From Chloroflexota bacterium (lineage in GTDB: Bacteria; Chloroflexota; Anaerolineae; Anaerolineales; Villigracilaceae): a stretch of DNA of 64,000 bases. Every line of letters starts with the position of its first letter. Position 1 is the stretch's first letter. The notes below the pieces were generated by a model that ran no database searches, was not told the DNA's origin, and worked only from the letters and a program-made list of their open reading frames with translations. Of this stretch, positions 41,036 to 49,577 are shown piece by piece. The translations under genes and the position numbers were made by a program. The stretch is taken from the NCBI GenBank assembly GCA_019873655.1, contig JAIOAU010000003.1:62001-126000 (forward strand), in the 5' to 3' direction.

Positions 41036-41067
41036 GAAGTCTCCCGCCCCAACGGACGGGAGACTTC
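41036..41067 (-). terminator. Terminator of the sugar ABC importer operon
   Basis: GAAGTCTCCCG and CGGGAGACTTC form a perfect 11-bp stem with a 10-base loop; GATTTTCT follows on the minus strand. It lies 14 bases after the last permease stop. Confidence 0.85.
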
Positions 41068-41081
41068 AAAACCCCACCCGT

Positions 41082-41918
41082 TCAACCCTTGAGCGCTCCA
41101 GCCATCAGACCGCGCAAGAAGTAACGGCCAAGGAAAATGTAAACCAACAAAGTGGGCAAGGCGGTCAACAACGACCCGGCCATTTGAACGTTCCAGGCGA
41201 TGATCTGGCTGCCGGCCATATTATTCAGCGCAACGGTAATCGGCCAGAATTCCGGCTTGGTCAGGACAACGGCGAAAAGGAAATCGTTCCAGGCGGAGGT
41301 GAATTGCCAGATCAAGACCACAACAAAACTGGGCATCGAGACAGGCAGAATAATGTGACGATAAGTTTTGAGAAGATTGGCGCCATCGATGCGCGCCGCC
41401 TCGATGATCTCCTTGGGAATCGTGGCGTAGTAATTGCGGAAGGTCAGCGTTGTGATCGGAATGCCATAGATGATGTGCGCCATAATCAGCCCCGGCAAAC
41501 CGCCATACATGTTGATCGTACGCATGAACTCAACCAGCGGAATCAAGATGCTCTGATACGGAATGAACATTCCAAACAGAAGCAGAGGGAAAATGATGTC
41601 GGCGCCGCGGAATTTCCAACGCGAGAGGACAAAACCGTTGATCGAGCCGATGAACGAGGAGATGATGGCCGCCGGGAAGACCATGTTGACGCTGTTCCAC
41701 AAGGACGGAGCGAGATTCCGGTAGGCCTCGATGTAATTGTCGAAGCGCAGACGGGAGGGCAGTTCCCACATCGTCCGCAGACTGACTTCCTCGAAGCCCT
41801 TGAATCCCGTGACGATCACCACATACATGGGAATAAGATAGAAGACCGTCATGAACAACAGCGGCAAGTAGAGCAAATACCGGCGTTGGAGGCGAAAATG
41901 ACGATGGACGGCGCTCAT
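41082..41918 (-). CDS. Carbohydrate ABC transporter permease (MalG-like)
   Basis: A 278-residue inner-membrane permease with six hydrophobic helices. The EAA loop reads IIEAARIDGANLLKTYRHIILPVSMPSF, which docks onto the ATPase. It pairs with the MalF-like permease upstream, overlapping it by four bases. No ATPase gene is present in the operon, so a shared MsiK/UgpC-type ATPase encoded elsewhere is likely. The sugar cannot be deduced. Confidence 0.93.
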   Translation of the reverse strand: MSAVHRHFRLQRRYLLYLPLLFMTVFYLIPMYVVIVTGFKGFEEVSLRTMWELPSRLRFDNYIEAYRNLAPSLWNSVNMVFPAAIISSFIGSINGFVLSRWKFRGADIIFPLLLFGMFIPYQSILIPLVEFMRTINMYGGLPGLIMAHIIYGIPITTLTFRNYYATIPKEIIEAARIDGANLLKTYRHIILPVSMPSFVVVLIWQFTSAWNDFLFAVVLTKPEFWPITVALNNMAGSQIIAWNVQMAGSLLTALPTLLVYIFLGRYFLRGLMAGALKG

Positions 41919-42835
41919 AGGTCTGCCTCATTCTTAACGTTGAAATAGATATAAGGAACGATGAGCAAAGAAACGGCCAGCAAGAGCAGAATCGCGATGG
42001 CAGCGCCGCGACCGAAGAAATAGCCGTCGAAGGTAGCCTGCCACATGTAAATAGCAGGGACATCGAGCGGCAACTGTTTGCCGGCAATCGCAATGATCAA
42101 ATCGAACACCTTCAGGGAAATATGGCCGAGGATGATCAACGCGCTGAGGGTGACGGGGCTGAGCATCGGCAGCACAATGTACCGATAAATCTGCAACTCG
42201 TTGGCCCCATCGACGCGCGCCGCTTCGCGCAATTCCTCGGGGACGCTGCGCAAGCCGCCCAGGTACAAGGCCATCGTAAAGCCGGACATCTGCCAGATCG
42301 CCGCCAGCGCCACGGCTGCGATTCCCCACTTGGGCGTCGTGTGCCAGGCGTTGACCAGAAAATCCAGCCCCATCATGGTGAAGAGTTGATTGAAGCCGCT
42401 GATGCGACTGCCCGTGGCCGGGTTCATCAACCAGCGCCAGACCACGCCGGTGACGATGAACGAAATGGCCATGGGAAACAAAAACAGATTGCGGAAGAAA
42501 TTCTCGCCTGGCAGGTTCTGATCCAGCAAGATCGCCAAGGTGAGGCCGACCAGAATCGAACCGAACACAAAAACCACGGTAAAAATCACCGTGTTCCGAA
42601 TATCCACGAAAAAGCGCGGATCGGAAAACAACTCGATATAGTTTCGCAGTCCCACCCAGGTGTAATCGGGCAGCAAACCCTTCCAGGCGCTGAGCGAAAC
42701 CCTCAACGACCAGCCAATGAAACCGTAAACGAAGACGCCAACTGCCAGGATGGAAGGCGCGACCAGCGCAATAGCGGTCAGCGTGTCTTGATTCCGGATG
42801 CGCGTCAGAAACTGGTTGAATTTATTCATCGTCAA
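41915..42835 (-). CDS. Carbohydrate ABC transporter permease (MalF-like)
   Basis: A 306-residue permease with six helices; the cytoplasmic EAA loop is ELREAARVDGANELQIYRYIVLPMLSPV. WRWLMNPATGSRISGFNQL is the family-typical region between helices. It follows the substrate-binding protein gene across a 99-base gap holding a hairpin, and is translationally coupled to the MalG-like gene. Confidence 0.93.
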   Translation of the reverse strand: MTMNKFNQFLTRIRNQDTLTAIALVAPSILAVGVFVYGFIGWSLRVSLSAWKGLLPDYTWVGLRNYIELFSDPRFFVDIRNTVIFTVVFVFGSILVGLTLAILLDQNLPGENFFRNLFLFPMAISFIVTGVVWRWLMNPATGSRISGFNQLFTMMGLDFLVNAWHTTPKWGIAAVALAAIWQMSGFTMALYLGGLRSVPEELREAARVDGANELQIYRYIVLPMLSPVTLSALIILGHISLKVFDLIIAIAGKQLPLDVPAIYMWQATFDGYFFGRGAAIAILLLLAVSLLIVPYIYFNVKNEADL

Positions 42836-42889
42836 ACCATTCTAAATTATAAGTGGCATAGATGTTTTCCGACCAGGACCCCTACAAAA

Positions 42890-42920
42890 TGCGGGGGATA
42901 CCATGGCGGTATCCCCCGCA
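42890..42920 (-). promoter_or_regulatory. Intercistronic hairpin after the sugar-binding protein gene
   Basis: TGCGGGGGATACC and GGTATCCCCCGCA form a perfect 13-bp stem with a 5-base loop, 14 bases after the binding-protein stop. Such hairpins stabilise the receptor message and limit read-through into permease genes; a run of A and T follows only loosely. Confidence 0.75.
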
Positions 42921-42934
42921 AGAGGGATTGAGGA

Positions 42935-44275
42935 TTAGCGGCAGGGGCCGGAGGTGGCGCAGGCCTGAGTCAGCGCCGCCTGGAAGTTGGCCACGTTGCG
43001 GTCGGCTAGGAAAATGCCGAGGGCGTTGTTGATTTCGGTCTTCCAGGAGTCATTGGCCACCACGCCATGGGTCAGCGAACCGACGACCACGTTGGTCGCC
43101 CAATCGTCCATGGCCGATTGCAGGTACTCGCCGAAGAGGGAGCGGTCGCAGTCGGTGCGGGCGCAGATGGAGCCCTTGACCGGGTTGAAGGCTTCCTGTC
43201 CCTCGCGCGAGCCGGCGACGATCAGCCAGGCGATCGCGGCGTCGCGGTGCGGCGCGTTGACCGGCAGAACGAAGGAGTCGGACAGGAACTGGAAGGTGCC
43301 GTTCGTGCCCGGAACCGGCGCCCAGCCGTAGTCAACGTTCGGCTGCATGCCCAGTTCGCGGAAGTAGCCTTCCGCCCAGTCGCCCATCACGTTGAAGGCC
43401 GCATCGCCGTTGACGACCAGTTGAGCGGCGTCCTGCCAGGTCAGCGAGGAGGCGTCGCTGTTGGTGTAGTTCAAGACGCGGTCGAAATTCTGGAGCGCCA
43501 CGGTGACCTCCGGGCTGTCCCAGCCCAGTTCACCCGTCCAGAGTTGGTTGTAGGCATCGGGACCCAGCGAGGCCAGCAGAATGGTCTCGAAGAGGTGCAT
43601 CGCCGTCCACTGCTCGCCCATGGCCAGAGGAGTGACGCCAGCGGCCTGCAAAGCATCCATCGCGGCGAACCACTCATCCAGCGTGGTCGGCACAGCAATG
43701 CCGTTCTCGCTCAGGATGGTCGGGTTGTACCACAGGACATTGGCGCGGTGGATGTTGACCGGCACCGAGTAGATATTGCCATCCTGCGAAATGAGCGGGA
43801 TGAGCGTCTCGGGCATGACCTCCAGCCAGCCTTCCTGTTCATAGAGGAAGTTGAGCGGCTCGATCTGGCCGGCAGCCACGTAGGTGCCGATGAGTTCCTG
43901 ACCGGCATGGCCCTGCCAGGAGTCGGGCGGATCGCCCGCCTGCAGACGGGTGGCCAGAACGGCGCGGGCGTTCGTGCCGGCGCCGCCAGCGACCGCGGCA
44001 TTGATGAACTCAATATCCGGATAGCGCTGGCGGAAGACGCCGATCATGGCTTCCAGGCCGGCCGCTTCACCGCCGCCCGTCCACCACGAGAACACCTCGA
44101 CCTGATTCATGCTGCCGCCGGTCGTTTCTTCCTCGGTTGCAGCCTGAGCTTCCGTCGCCTCAGTACCGGCTTCGGTCGCTTCGGCCGCTTCGGTCGCTCC
44201 GCCGCCGCAAGCGGTCAAAATGACCGACAACACCAGAAGCAGACTCAGGATGGTCCAATGAGTTTTCTTGAACAT
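42935..44275 (-). CDS. Extracellular carbohydrate-binding lipoprotein (ABC importer receptor)
   Basis: A 446-residue family 1 solute-binding protein. The signal peptide leads to lipobox ILTACGGG, then a TEAAEATEAG spacer. The mature domain starts EVFSWWTGGGEAAGLEAMIGVFRQRYPDIEF, a standard sugar-binding opening; aromatic residues such as WTAMHLFET and GDWAEGYF probably line the ligand cleft. It heads the operon and has a good AGGAG ribosome site. Ligand unknown. Confidence 0.93.
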   Translation of the reverse strand: MFKKTHWTILSLLLVLSVILTACGGGATEAAEATEAGTEATEAQAATEEETTGGSMNQVEVFSWWTGGGEAAGLEAMIGVFRQRYPDIEFINAAVAGGAGTNARAVLATRLQAGDPPDSWQGHAGQELIGTYVAAGQIEPLNFLYEQEGWLEVMPETLIPLISQDGNIYSVPVNIHRANVLWYNPTILSENGIAVPTTLDEWFAAMDALQAAGVTPLAMGEQWTAMHLFETILLASLGPDAYNQLWTGELGWDSPEVTVALQNFDRVLNYTNSDASSLTWQDAAQLVVNGDAAFNVMGDWAEGYFRELGMQPNVDYGWAPVPGTNGTFQFLSDSFVLPVNAPHRDAAIAWLIVAGSREGQEAFNPVKGSICARTDCDRSLFGEYLQSAMDDWATNVVVGSLTHGVVANDSWKTEINNALGIFLADRNVANFQAALTQACATSGPCR

Positions 44276-44412
44276 CTCTCTTTTCTCCTTTCAAAAATTA
44301 ACTTTGGAATTGGGGCAAATACACGCTGTGAACATTTAGAGTATCGAAAACACCTCCTCTTCACATGCATTCGGGTTGCGAACAAAGAAGATGTCTCTTC
44401 TAGTATATAAAT

Positions 44413-44418
44413 TATAAT
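44413..44418 (+). promoter_or_regulatory. -10 box of the response regulator/histidine kinase operon
   Basis: A perfect TATAAT within an AT-rich stretch (TATATAAATTATAATGATC), 38 bases before the first in-frame ATG. No clear -35 was found. Confidence 0.5.
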
Positions 44419-44456
44419 GATCGGGTATTTGCGAACAATCGCTTTCCGGCCAAAAA

Positions 44457-45653
44457 ATGGACAAGGAACGGCCAAATCCCATGGATCAAAACACGTTCTT
44501 CGACCTCTTCAAAGACCTGCTCGCCCACCTCTACGATCGCGCCTCGGTCGAAACGCATCCTCTGGCGGCTGAATTTCCGCTTCCGCCGCGTTCGACCTCC
44601 CACCGCGCCGAGGCGATCCAGAATTTGATTTTCGCCGAAATCGAACAGTTGCGGCCGGCGGCGGGCGAAGCCAATCCCCGCTCGCCCGAATGGCGGCCTT
44701 ATCTCATCCTCCACCAACGCTACGTGGAAGGATTGGAGCCTGCCGCCATCGCCGCGTCCCTCTTTATCAGCGAGCGTCAGTTCCGCCGCGACCACAGCCG
44801 CGCCACCCGCGCCCTCTGCCTGCGCGTCTGGGAACGCTATTTCGAACCCCGTTTGCCGGAAAAGACAACCGAAGAAGAGCGGCCCGAATTCGAGATCTCC
44901 ATCGAACGATTGGACCTGCACGAGGTGCTGAAAGGCGTGCTCGACCTGAACGCCCCTCGACTGACGGCTCAGTCCATCCAGGTCAACCTCGACCTGGCGA
45001 CCGAAGCGCCTCTCGTCCTGGCCGACCGCGTCCTTTTGCGCCAGATTCTGCTCAACCTGTTCAACCTGTTCTTCCACCTGCGCGCCCAGCCCTGCCTGAA
45101 TCTCTCCACCCGCCTCACCCCCGCTCCCCTCCTGCAACTCGTCTTCGAGAGCCGTCCGGAGCAAGGAGAGGAGACCGCCAAAACCCAGGCTCTGATTCGG
45201 GAAATGAGCAATCGGCTTCAGATTCGCGTCGAGGAACGCTGCCCGCCGGCGGGCCCCTGCGAAATCTCCCTGGTCTTCCCCAACGCAGGCGCAAAAACCG
45301 TGCTGGTGATCGATGACCAGCCAGCCGCGCTCAAGATGTTCCAACGCTACTTGAGTCGCACCGGCCTGGAAGTGATCGGCGTGGGCGACCCCACCGAGGC
45401 GCTGACCATCGCCCGCCGCAGCCAGCCGGCGCTCATCATCCTGGACGTGATGATGCCGCGCCTGGACGGCTGGGAGGTCTTGCAAACCATCAAAGTCGAT
45501 CCGGCCCTGCAATCCACGCCGGTCATCGTCTGTTCGGCCTGGGCAGACGCCGACCTGGCGCACTCCCTCGGAGCAGCAGCCTGCCTCAAAAAACCCGTCT
45601 TCCAGAAAGACTTGCTCGAAACGCTGGCCCGTTTCGGAATCCTCGAGAGTTGA
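44457..45653 (+). CDS. Response regulator with sigma-factor-like N-terminus and degenerate ATPase-like middle
   Basis: A 398-residue protein. Residues about 75-130 (RPYLILHQRYVEGLEPAAIAASLFISERQFRRDHSRATRAL) look like a sigma-70 region 4 helix-turn-helix. The middle (about 155-275) resembles a histidine-kinase ATPase with a DRVLLRQILLNLFNLFF helix but without clear G boxes. The C-terminal receiver domain has VLVIDDQPAAL, the phospho-acceptor Asp in LIILDVMMPRLDGWEVL and a Lys in LKKPV. The start could also be the ATG at 44481. The gene overlaps the hybrid kinase by a few bases or is adjacent to it, so they are probable partners. Confidence 0.8.
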   Translation: MDKERPNPMDQNTFFDLFKDLLAHLYDRASVETHPLAAEFPLPPRSTSHRAEAIQNLIFAEIEQLRPAAGEANPRSPEWRPYLILHQRYVEGLEPAAIAASLFISERQFRRDHSRATRALCLRVWERYFEPRLPEKTTEEERPEFEISIERLDLHEVLKGVLDLNAPRLTAQSIQVNLDLATEAPLVLADRVLLRQILLNLFNLFFHLRAQPCLNLSTRLTPAPLLQLVFESRPEQGEETAKTQALIREMSNRLQIRVEERCPPAGPCEISLVFPNAGAKTVLVIDDQPAALKMFQRYLSRTGLEVIGVGDPTEALTIARRSQPALIILDVMMPRLDGWEVLQTIKVDPALQSTPVIVCSAWADADLAHSLGAAACLKKPVFQKDLLETLARFGILES

Positions 45654-45655
45654 CC

Positions 45656-47806
45656 ATGCGCTGGCTTCACTTGCTTTCCCCCAAGTCCGAATTGAACGAT
45701 TTGATGAATTCAACCGCCCGCAATGTTGTGGGAACCGTGGCAGGGCTTTACCTGACCTGGCACATCATTGCAACGGTCGGCTATCCTTCCATATTTAGTC
45801 CCAGTCTGTGGTTGATTTCGATTTTTATGTTCTTCCTCGTCTCGGCCACCCTCTATCTGAGCAAAAGACACTATTTGCTGTCGCAGATTTTGTGGCTGGG
45901 CGGACTGCTGGCCGCAGTCCTGATCGCCTACCTGCTCTATCGCTTTCCCGGCATATTCTACCTGCTGTTGATTCTGCCCCTGCTCGCCACCGTGACCGTC
46001 GGCCTGCCGGTCACCGCTCTGACCATCCTGGCGTCCACCGCAGCCACCGCCTTGTTCGTCTCCCAATACAACCTGCCCGGCGCCTTGCCGGCGGTCATCT
46101 TGATCGGCGGCGTTTTCAGCGCTCTGCTCGGTTGGGGAATCTCCAGCAATCTATTGGAAGCCCTCAACGCCGCCTCGTATCACTACAACGAAGCCCGCCG
46201 CCTGCTGGAAGAGACCCGTCAACACCGCGCCGAAATCAGCCGCATGCTCAAAGACCGCAACCAGGTCAATTACCAACTGGAGCGGATGAACGAAATGCTG
46301 GCTGCGGCGCGCGCCCAGGCCGAAGAAGCGCGCGAGAATCGCAACCGCTTCATGCTGGCCGTCAGCCACGAACTGCGCAGCCCGCTGAACTTCATCATCG
46401 GCTTCAGCGACCTGATGGTCAACGCCCCCGAGACCTATGCCCCCCTCGAACACTGGCCCCCCGGCCTCTACGACGACATCCAGGAAATCTACACTTCCAG
46501 CCGCCACCTGATGCGTCTCATCAACGACATCCTGGACATGGGGAAAATCGAGGCCCGCCAAATGCAGTTGTTCCGCGAAAAAGCCAACCTGCGCCAAATC
46601 GTCGCCGACGTCGCCGAAATGCTGCGCAGCGCTTTCGAACAAAAGGGGATTGCCCTCAATATCGACCTGCCCCCCGACCTGCCGCCCGTTTTCGTGGATA
46701 CCACCCGCATCCGTCAGGTGCTGCTCAACTTGCTCAACAACGGCCTGCGCTTCACCGATCGGGGCAGCGTCACCCTGCGAGTCGAACAGCAAGAACAGCG
46801 CCTCCTGATCAGCGTCGAAGATACCGGCGCTGGCATCGCCCCCGAAGACCTTCCCAAGGTGTTCAGCGAATTTCGACAGGTGGGAGACGAGAACTGGCGG
46901 CGGCGAGCCGGCAGCGGCCTGGGCCTCTACATCAGTCGTCAGTTCATCGAACTGCATGGCGGCCGAATGGACGTCGAGAGCGTCCTCGGCAAGGGAACGC
47001 GCTTCTATTTCACGCTGCCGATCAGCCCCCTGCCCACCGAGATTCCCGAGATTATCGCCTCCGAACGGCCTCCCCAGCCCGATAACCGCCTCGTCCTGCT
47101 CGTCACGCCCCGCAGCGAGGACGCCGACGCGCTCCAGCACGAAATGGAGGATTACACCATCAGACCCGTCCGCAGCCCGGAAGAGGCCCTCCGCCAGACC
47201 CGCAAACTGTTCCCGCGCGCCGTCCTGGTCGCAGACGAGGCGGGCGACCTGCGCGCCGAAAAACTCCCCTACGACCTGCCGGTCGTGCGCTTCCACCTGC
47301 CGCGCAGCAGCGCCCGCCCCGGCAACATTCGCAGCCAACTGGTCAAGCCGGTCTCGCGCAAGATGCTGATGGACGCCATCCATGCCCTCGGCCCCGGCCA
47401 GCGCAACCTGCTCATCGTGGACGACGACCCGGCTATGGTGCGCTTTGTCACCCAGGCGCTGCGCGCCGACAAGACTCCCAACCGCTACGTCCTGCTGAGC
47501 GCGTTCACCGGCGCTCAGGCCCTCGAGTTCGCCCAAACCCATCCCATCGACGCTATGCTGCTCGACCTCGAACTGCCCGACATCCACGGCTGGGAGGTGC
47601 TCGCCCGCATCCGCCAGCAGCCGGGGCTGGAAAACCTGCCGGTCATCATCATCTCGGCCCAAGACCTGCCGGAAATGAACTTTGTCCCCGGCACGAACGC
47701 CCTGGAAGTCGTCCTGCGCCGTCCCTTGCGGCTGGGAGAACTGACTCAGATGATTCGCGCAATACTCGAGACCCTCCAACCGCAGTATCCAAACGAACAA
47801 ATATAA
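45656..47806 (+). CDS. Hybrid sensor histidine kinase with a pseudo-receiver and an intact receiver
   Basis: A 716-residue membrane kinase (a TTG two codons upstream that overlaps the previous stop is an alternative start). The N-terminal 180 residues hold about six hydrophobic helices. A coiled helix (AEISRMLKDRNQVNYQLERMNEMLAAARAQAEEAREN) leads to the His-box MLAVSHELRSPLNFIIGFSDL, then the ATPase boxes LLNLLNNGLRF, DTGAGIAPEDLP and GSGLGLYISRQF. A first receiver-like segment (about 478-580) lacks the acceptor Asp; the second (LLIVDDDPAMVRF, MLLDLELPDIHGWEVL) is complete. Input signal unknown. It is followed by a strong terminator. Confidence 0.9.
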   Translation: MRWLHLLSPKSELNDLMNSTARNVVGTVAGLYLTWHIIATVGYPSIFSPSLWLISIFMFFLVSATLYLSKRHYLLSQILWLGGLLAAVLIAYLLYRFPGIFYLLLILPLLATVTVGLPVTALTILASTAATALFVSQYNLPGALPAVILIGGVFSALLGWGISSNLLEALNAASYHYNEARRLLEETRQHRAEISRMLKDRNQVNYQLERMNEMLAAARAQAEEARENRNRFMLAVSHELRSPLNFIIGFSDLMVNAPETYAPLEHWPPGLYDDIQEIYTSSRHLMRLINDILDMGKIEARQMQLFREKANLRQIVADVAEMLRSAFEQKGIALNIDLPPDLPPVFVDTTRIRQVLLNLLNNGLRFTDRGSVTLRVEQQEQRLLISVEDTGAGIAPEDLPKVFSEFRQVGDENWRRRAGSGLGLYISRQFIELHGGRMDVESVLGKGTRFYFTLPISPLPTEIPEIIASERPPQPDNRLVLLVTPRSEDADALQHEMEDYTIRPVRSPEEALRQTRKLFPRAVLVADEAGDLRAEKLPYDLPVVRFHLPRSSARPGNIRSQLVKPVSRKMLMDAIHALGPGQRNLLIVDDDPAMVRFVTQALRADKTPNRYVLLSAFTGAQALEFAQTHPIDAMLLDLELPDIHGWEVLARIRQQPGLENLPVIIISAQDLPEMNFVPGTNALEVVLRRPLRLGELTQMIRAILETLQPQYPNEQI

Positions 47807-47810
47807 AGCA

Positions 47811-47842
47811 GTCTCGGAGCAAGTCGAACCTCGCTCCGAGAC
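47811..47842 (+). terminator. Terminator of the two-component operon
   Basis: GTCTCGGAGC and GCTCCGAGAC form a perfect 10-bp stem with a 12-base loop, followed by CTGTTCTTTTCG. It begins four bases after the kinase stop. Confidence 0.85.
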
Positions 47843-47895
47843 CTGTTCTTTTCGTTTTCAACAGCCAAACCCAGGCGACTTCACGCTCCAATCAA

Positions 47896-49419
47896 TCAGT
47901 CCAGCGGGCCGACGACCTTCTCGACTTCCTCGAGAATCTCCCCGGAGCGGACGAGCGCCTTCATGGCATTGTGGTCATTGAAGAGCGGGCGATCGATGTC
48001 GAGGTGGGCCACATGCCGCCGGATGACCTCGCGGGCCTTGTTCGTGCCTTTGCCCGGCGTGAACTGGCGAAAATCGAGCGCCTGGGCCGCCGCCATGAAC
48101 TCGATCCCCAGCACCCCATAGGCGTTGTCCATAATCTGCAGATTCTTGAGGGCGGTGTTCATCCCCATCGAGACGAAGTCTTCCTGGTCGGCCGCGGCCG
48201 GAATGGACTGGATGCTGGCCGGCATCGAGAGAATGCGTTGCTCGACGATCAGCATGTCGGCCGTGTACTGGCTGAGCATCAGCCCGGAATAGAAGCCGGG
48301 ATCGTGGGCCAGGAAATCCGGCAACCCCTGCGAGAGGGCCGGGTTGGTCAGGCGGTTCAGCCGCCGCTCGGAGAGCACGCAGACCATCGTAATCGCCGCG
48401 CCGGCCATGTCCATCGGCAGGGCCACCGGGCTACCCTGGAAGTTCGCGCCGGTCAACGTCAGGCGATCCTCGGTGACGAAGATGGGATTGTCGGCCACCG
48501 CGTTGAGTTCAATTTCGACCTGCGAGCGGGCGTAGTCGATCGCGTCGTGCGCCGCGCCGATGACTTGCGGCGTGGAACGCATCGAGTACGCGTCTTGCAC
48601 CTTGGTCTTCATCTTGCCGGTCGTCAGGTCTGAGCCTTCGATGCACTTGCGGATGGCGCGCGCCGCCCGCATCGCCCCCTTGAAGCCGCGCAACTCGTGC
48701 AGTTTGGCATGATAGGGCTTCAAATTTCCCAGCAGCGCCTCGATTGACATGGCCGCGGCGATCTCGGCCTGGCGCAGCCAGCGATCCATATCATACAGCG
48801 TCAGGGCGCTGATGGCCGTCAGCAGATTGGACCCGTTGATGGCCGCCAGCCCATCCCGCGCTTGCAGCCCCGGGACGGGAATGCCGGCGCGGCGCATCGC
48901 CTCGGCCCCCGGCAGGCGCTCGCCCTGGTAAAAGGCTTCGCCCTCGCCCATCAACAAGAGCGCCGCCTGCGCCATCGGCGCCAGGTCGCCGCAGGCCCCA
49001 ACCGAACCCTTCTGGCAGACGACCGGCGTCACGCCCTTGTTGAGCATCTCGACGTAGGTCAGCGTAATCTCCGGGCGGCAGCCCGAATAGCCGCGCGCGT
49101 GGACGTTGATTCGGCTGGCCAGCGCGGCGCGCACGTGCTCGACCGGAATCGGGTCGCCGATGCCGGCGGCATGGTTGTAGACCAGATAACGCTGGAATTG
49201 CTTGACCTGCTCGTCGTCGAGCACCTTCTCGGAGAACTCGCCGATGCCGGTGTTCGTGCCGTACATGATCTCGTGGGCGGCCAGTTTCTCCTCCAGCATG
49301 GCCCGGCAAGCGCGGATTCGCTCCAGCGCCTGCGGATCGAGTTCGACCTTCTCGCCATGACGGGCAATGGCGACCAGTTTCTCGATCGTCAGAGAAGACC
49401 CATCCAAAATGATTGTCAT
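47896..49419 (-). CDS. hutH: Histidine ammonia-lyase family enzyme with Cys in the MIO motif
   Basis: A 507-residue aromatic amino acid lyase; the family removes ammonia from histidine to give urocanate. YGTNTGIGEF (53-62) includes the catalytic Tyr, NHAAGIG the His loop, NGSNLL the conserved Asn, YSMRSTPQ and QEDFVSMG the remaining active-site segments. The cofactor motif, normally Ala-Ser-Gly, reads Ala142-Cys143-Gly144 in GSVGACGDLAP; the TGC codon is at 48991-48993. Family position 143 is the serine that forms MIO in the Pseudomonas enzyme. A histidine-lyase call is favoured by the NHAAG loop, but other aromatic substrates are possible. Monocistronic; no hutU, hutI or hutG nearby. Confidence 0.85.
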   Translation of the reverse strand: MTIILDGSSLTIEKLVAIARHGEKVELDPQALERIRACRAMLEEKLAAHEIMYGTNTGIGEFSEKVLDDEQVKQFQRYLVYNHAAGIGDPIPVEHVRAALASRINVHARGYSGCRPEITLTYVEMLNKGVTPVVCQKGSVGACGDLAPMAQAALLLMGEGEAFYQGERLPGAEAMRRAGIPVPGLQARDGLAAINGSNLLTAISALTLYDMDRWLRQAEIAAAMSIEALLGNLKPYHAKLHELRGFKGAMRAARAIRKCIEGSDLTTGKMKTKVQDAYSMRSTPQVIGAAHDAIDYARSQVEIELNAVADNPIFVTEDRLTLTGANFQGSPVALPMDMAGAAITMVCVLSERRLNRLTNPALSQGLPDFLAHDPGFYSGLMLSQYTADMLIVEQRILSMPASIQSIPAAADQEDFVSMGMNTALKNLQIMDNAYGVLGIEFMAAAQALDFRQFTPGKGTNKAREVIRRHVAHLDIDRPLFNDHNAMKALVRSGEILEEVEKVVGPLD

Positions 49420-49529
49420 CTTTTCTCCTTGGCAATAGGTTTTCTTCGATTGTACTCCCCTTGCAAAAGCGCGAGTATCTGGCAGATGTCACAAAAGGTA
49501 CGGACAGGTTTCACGCTTCGCAAAAGAGA

Positions 49530-49551
49530 GGGGCGGCCCGGCGGCCGCCCC
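49530..49551 (-). terminator. Terminator of the beta-helix protein gene
   Basis: On the minus strand GGGGCGGCC, a GCCG loop and GGCCGCCCC are followed by TCTCTTTTG. It lies 26 bases after the stop codon at 49578. Confidence 0.9.
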
Positions 49552-49577
49552 TCCAAACTTACCGGCGATCCTAACGC

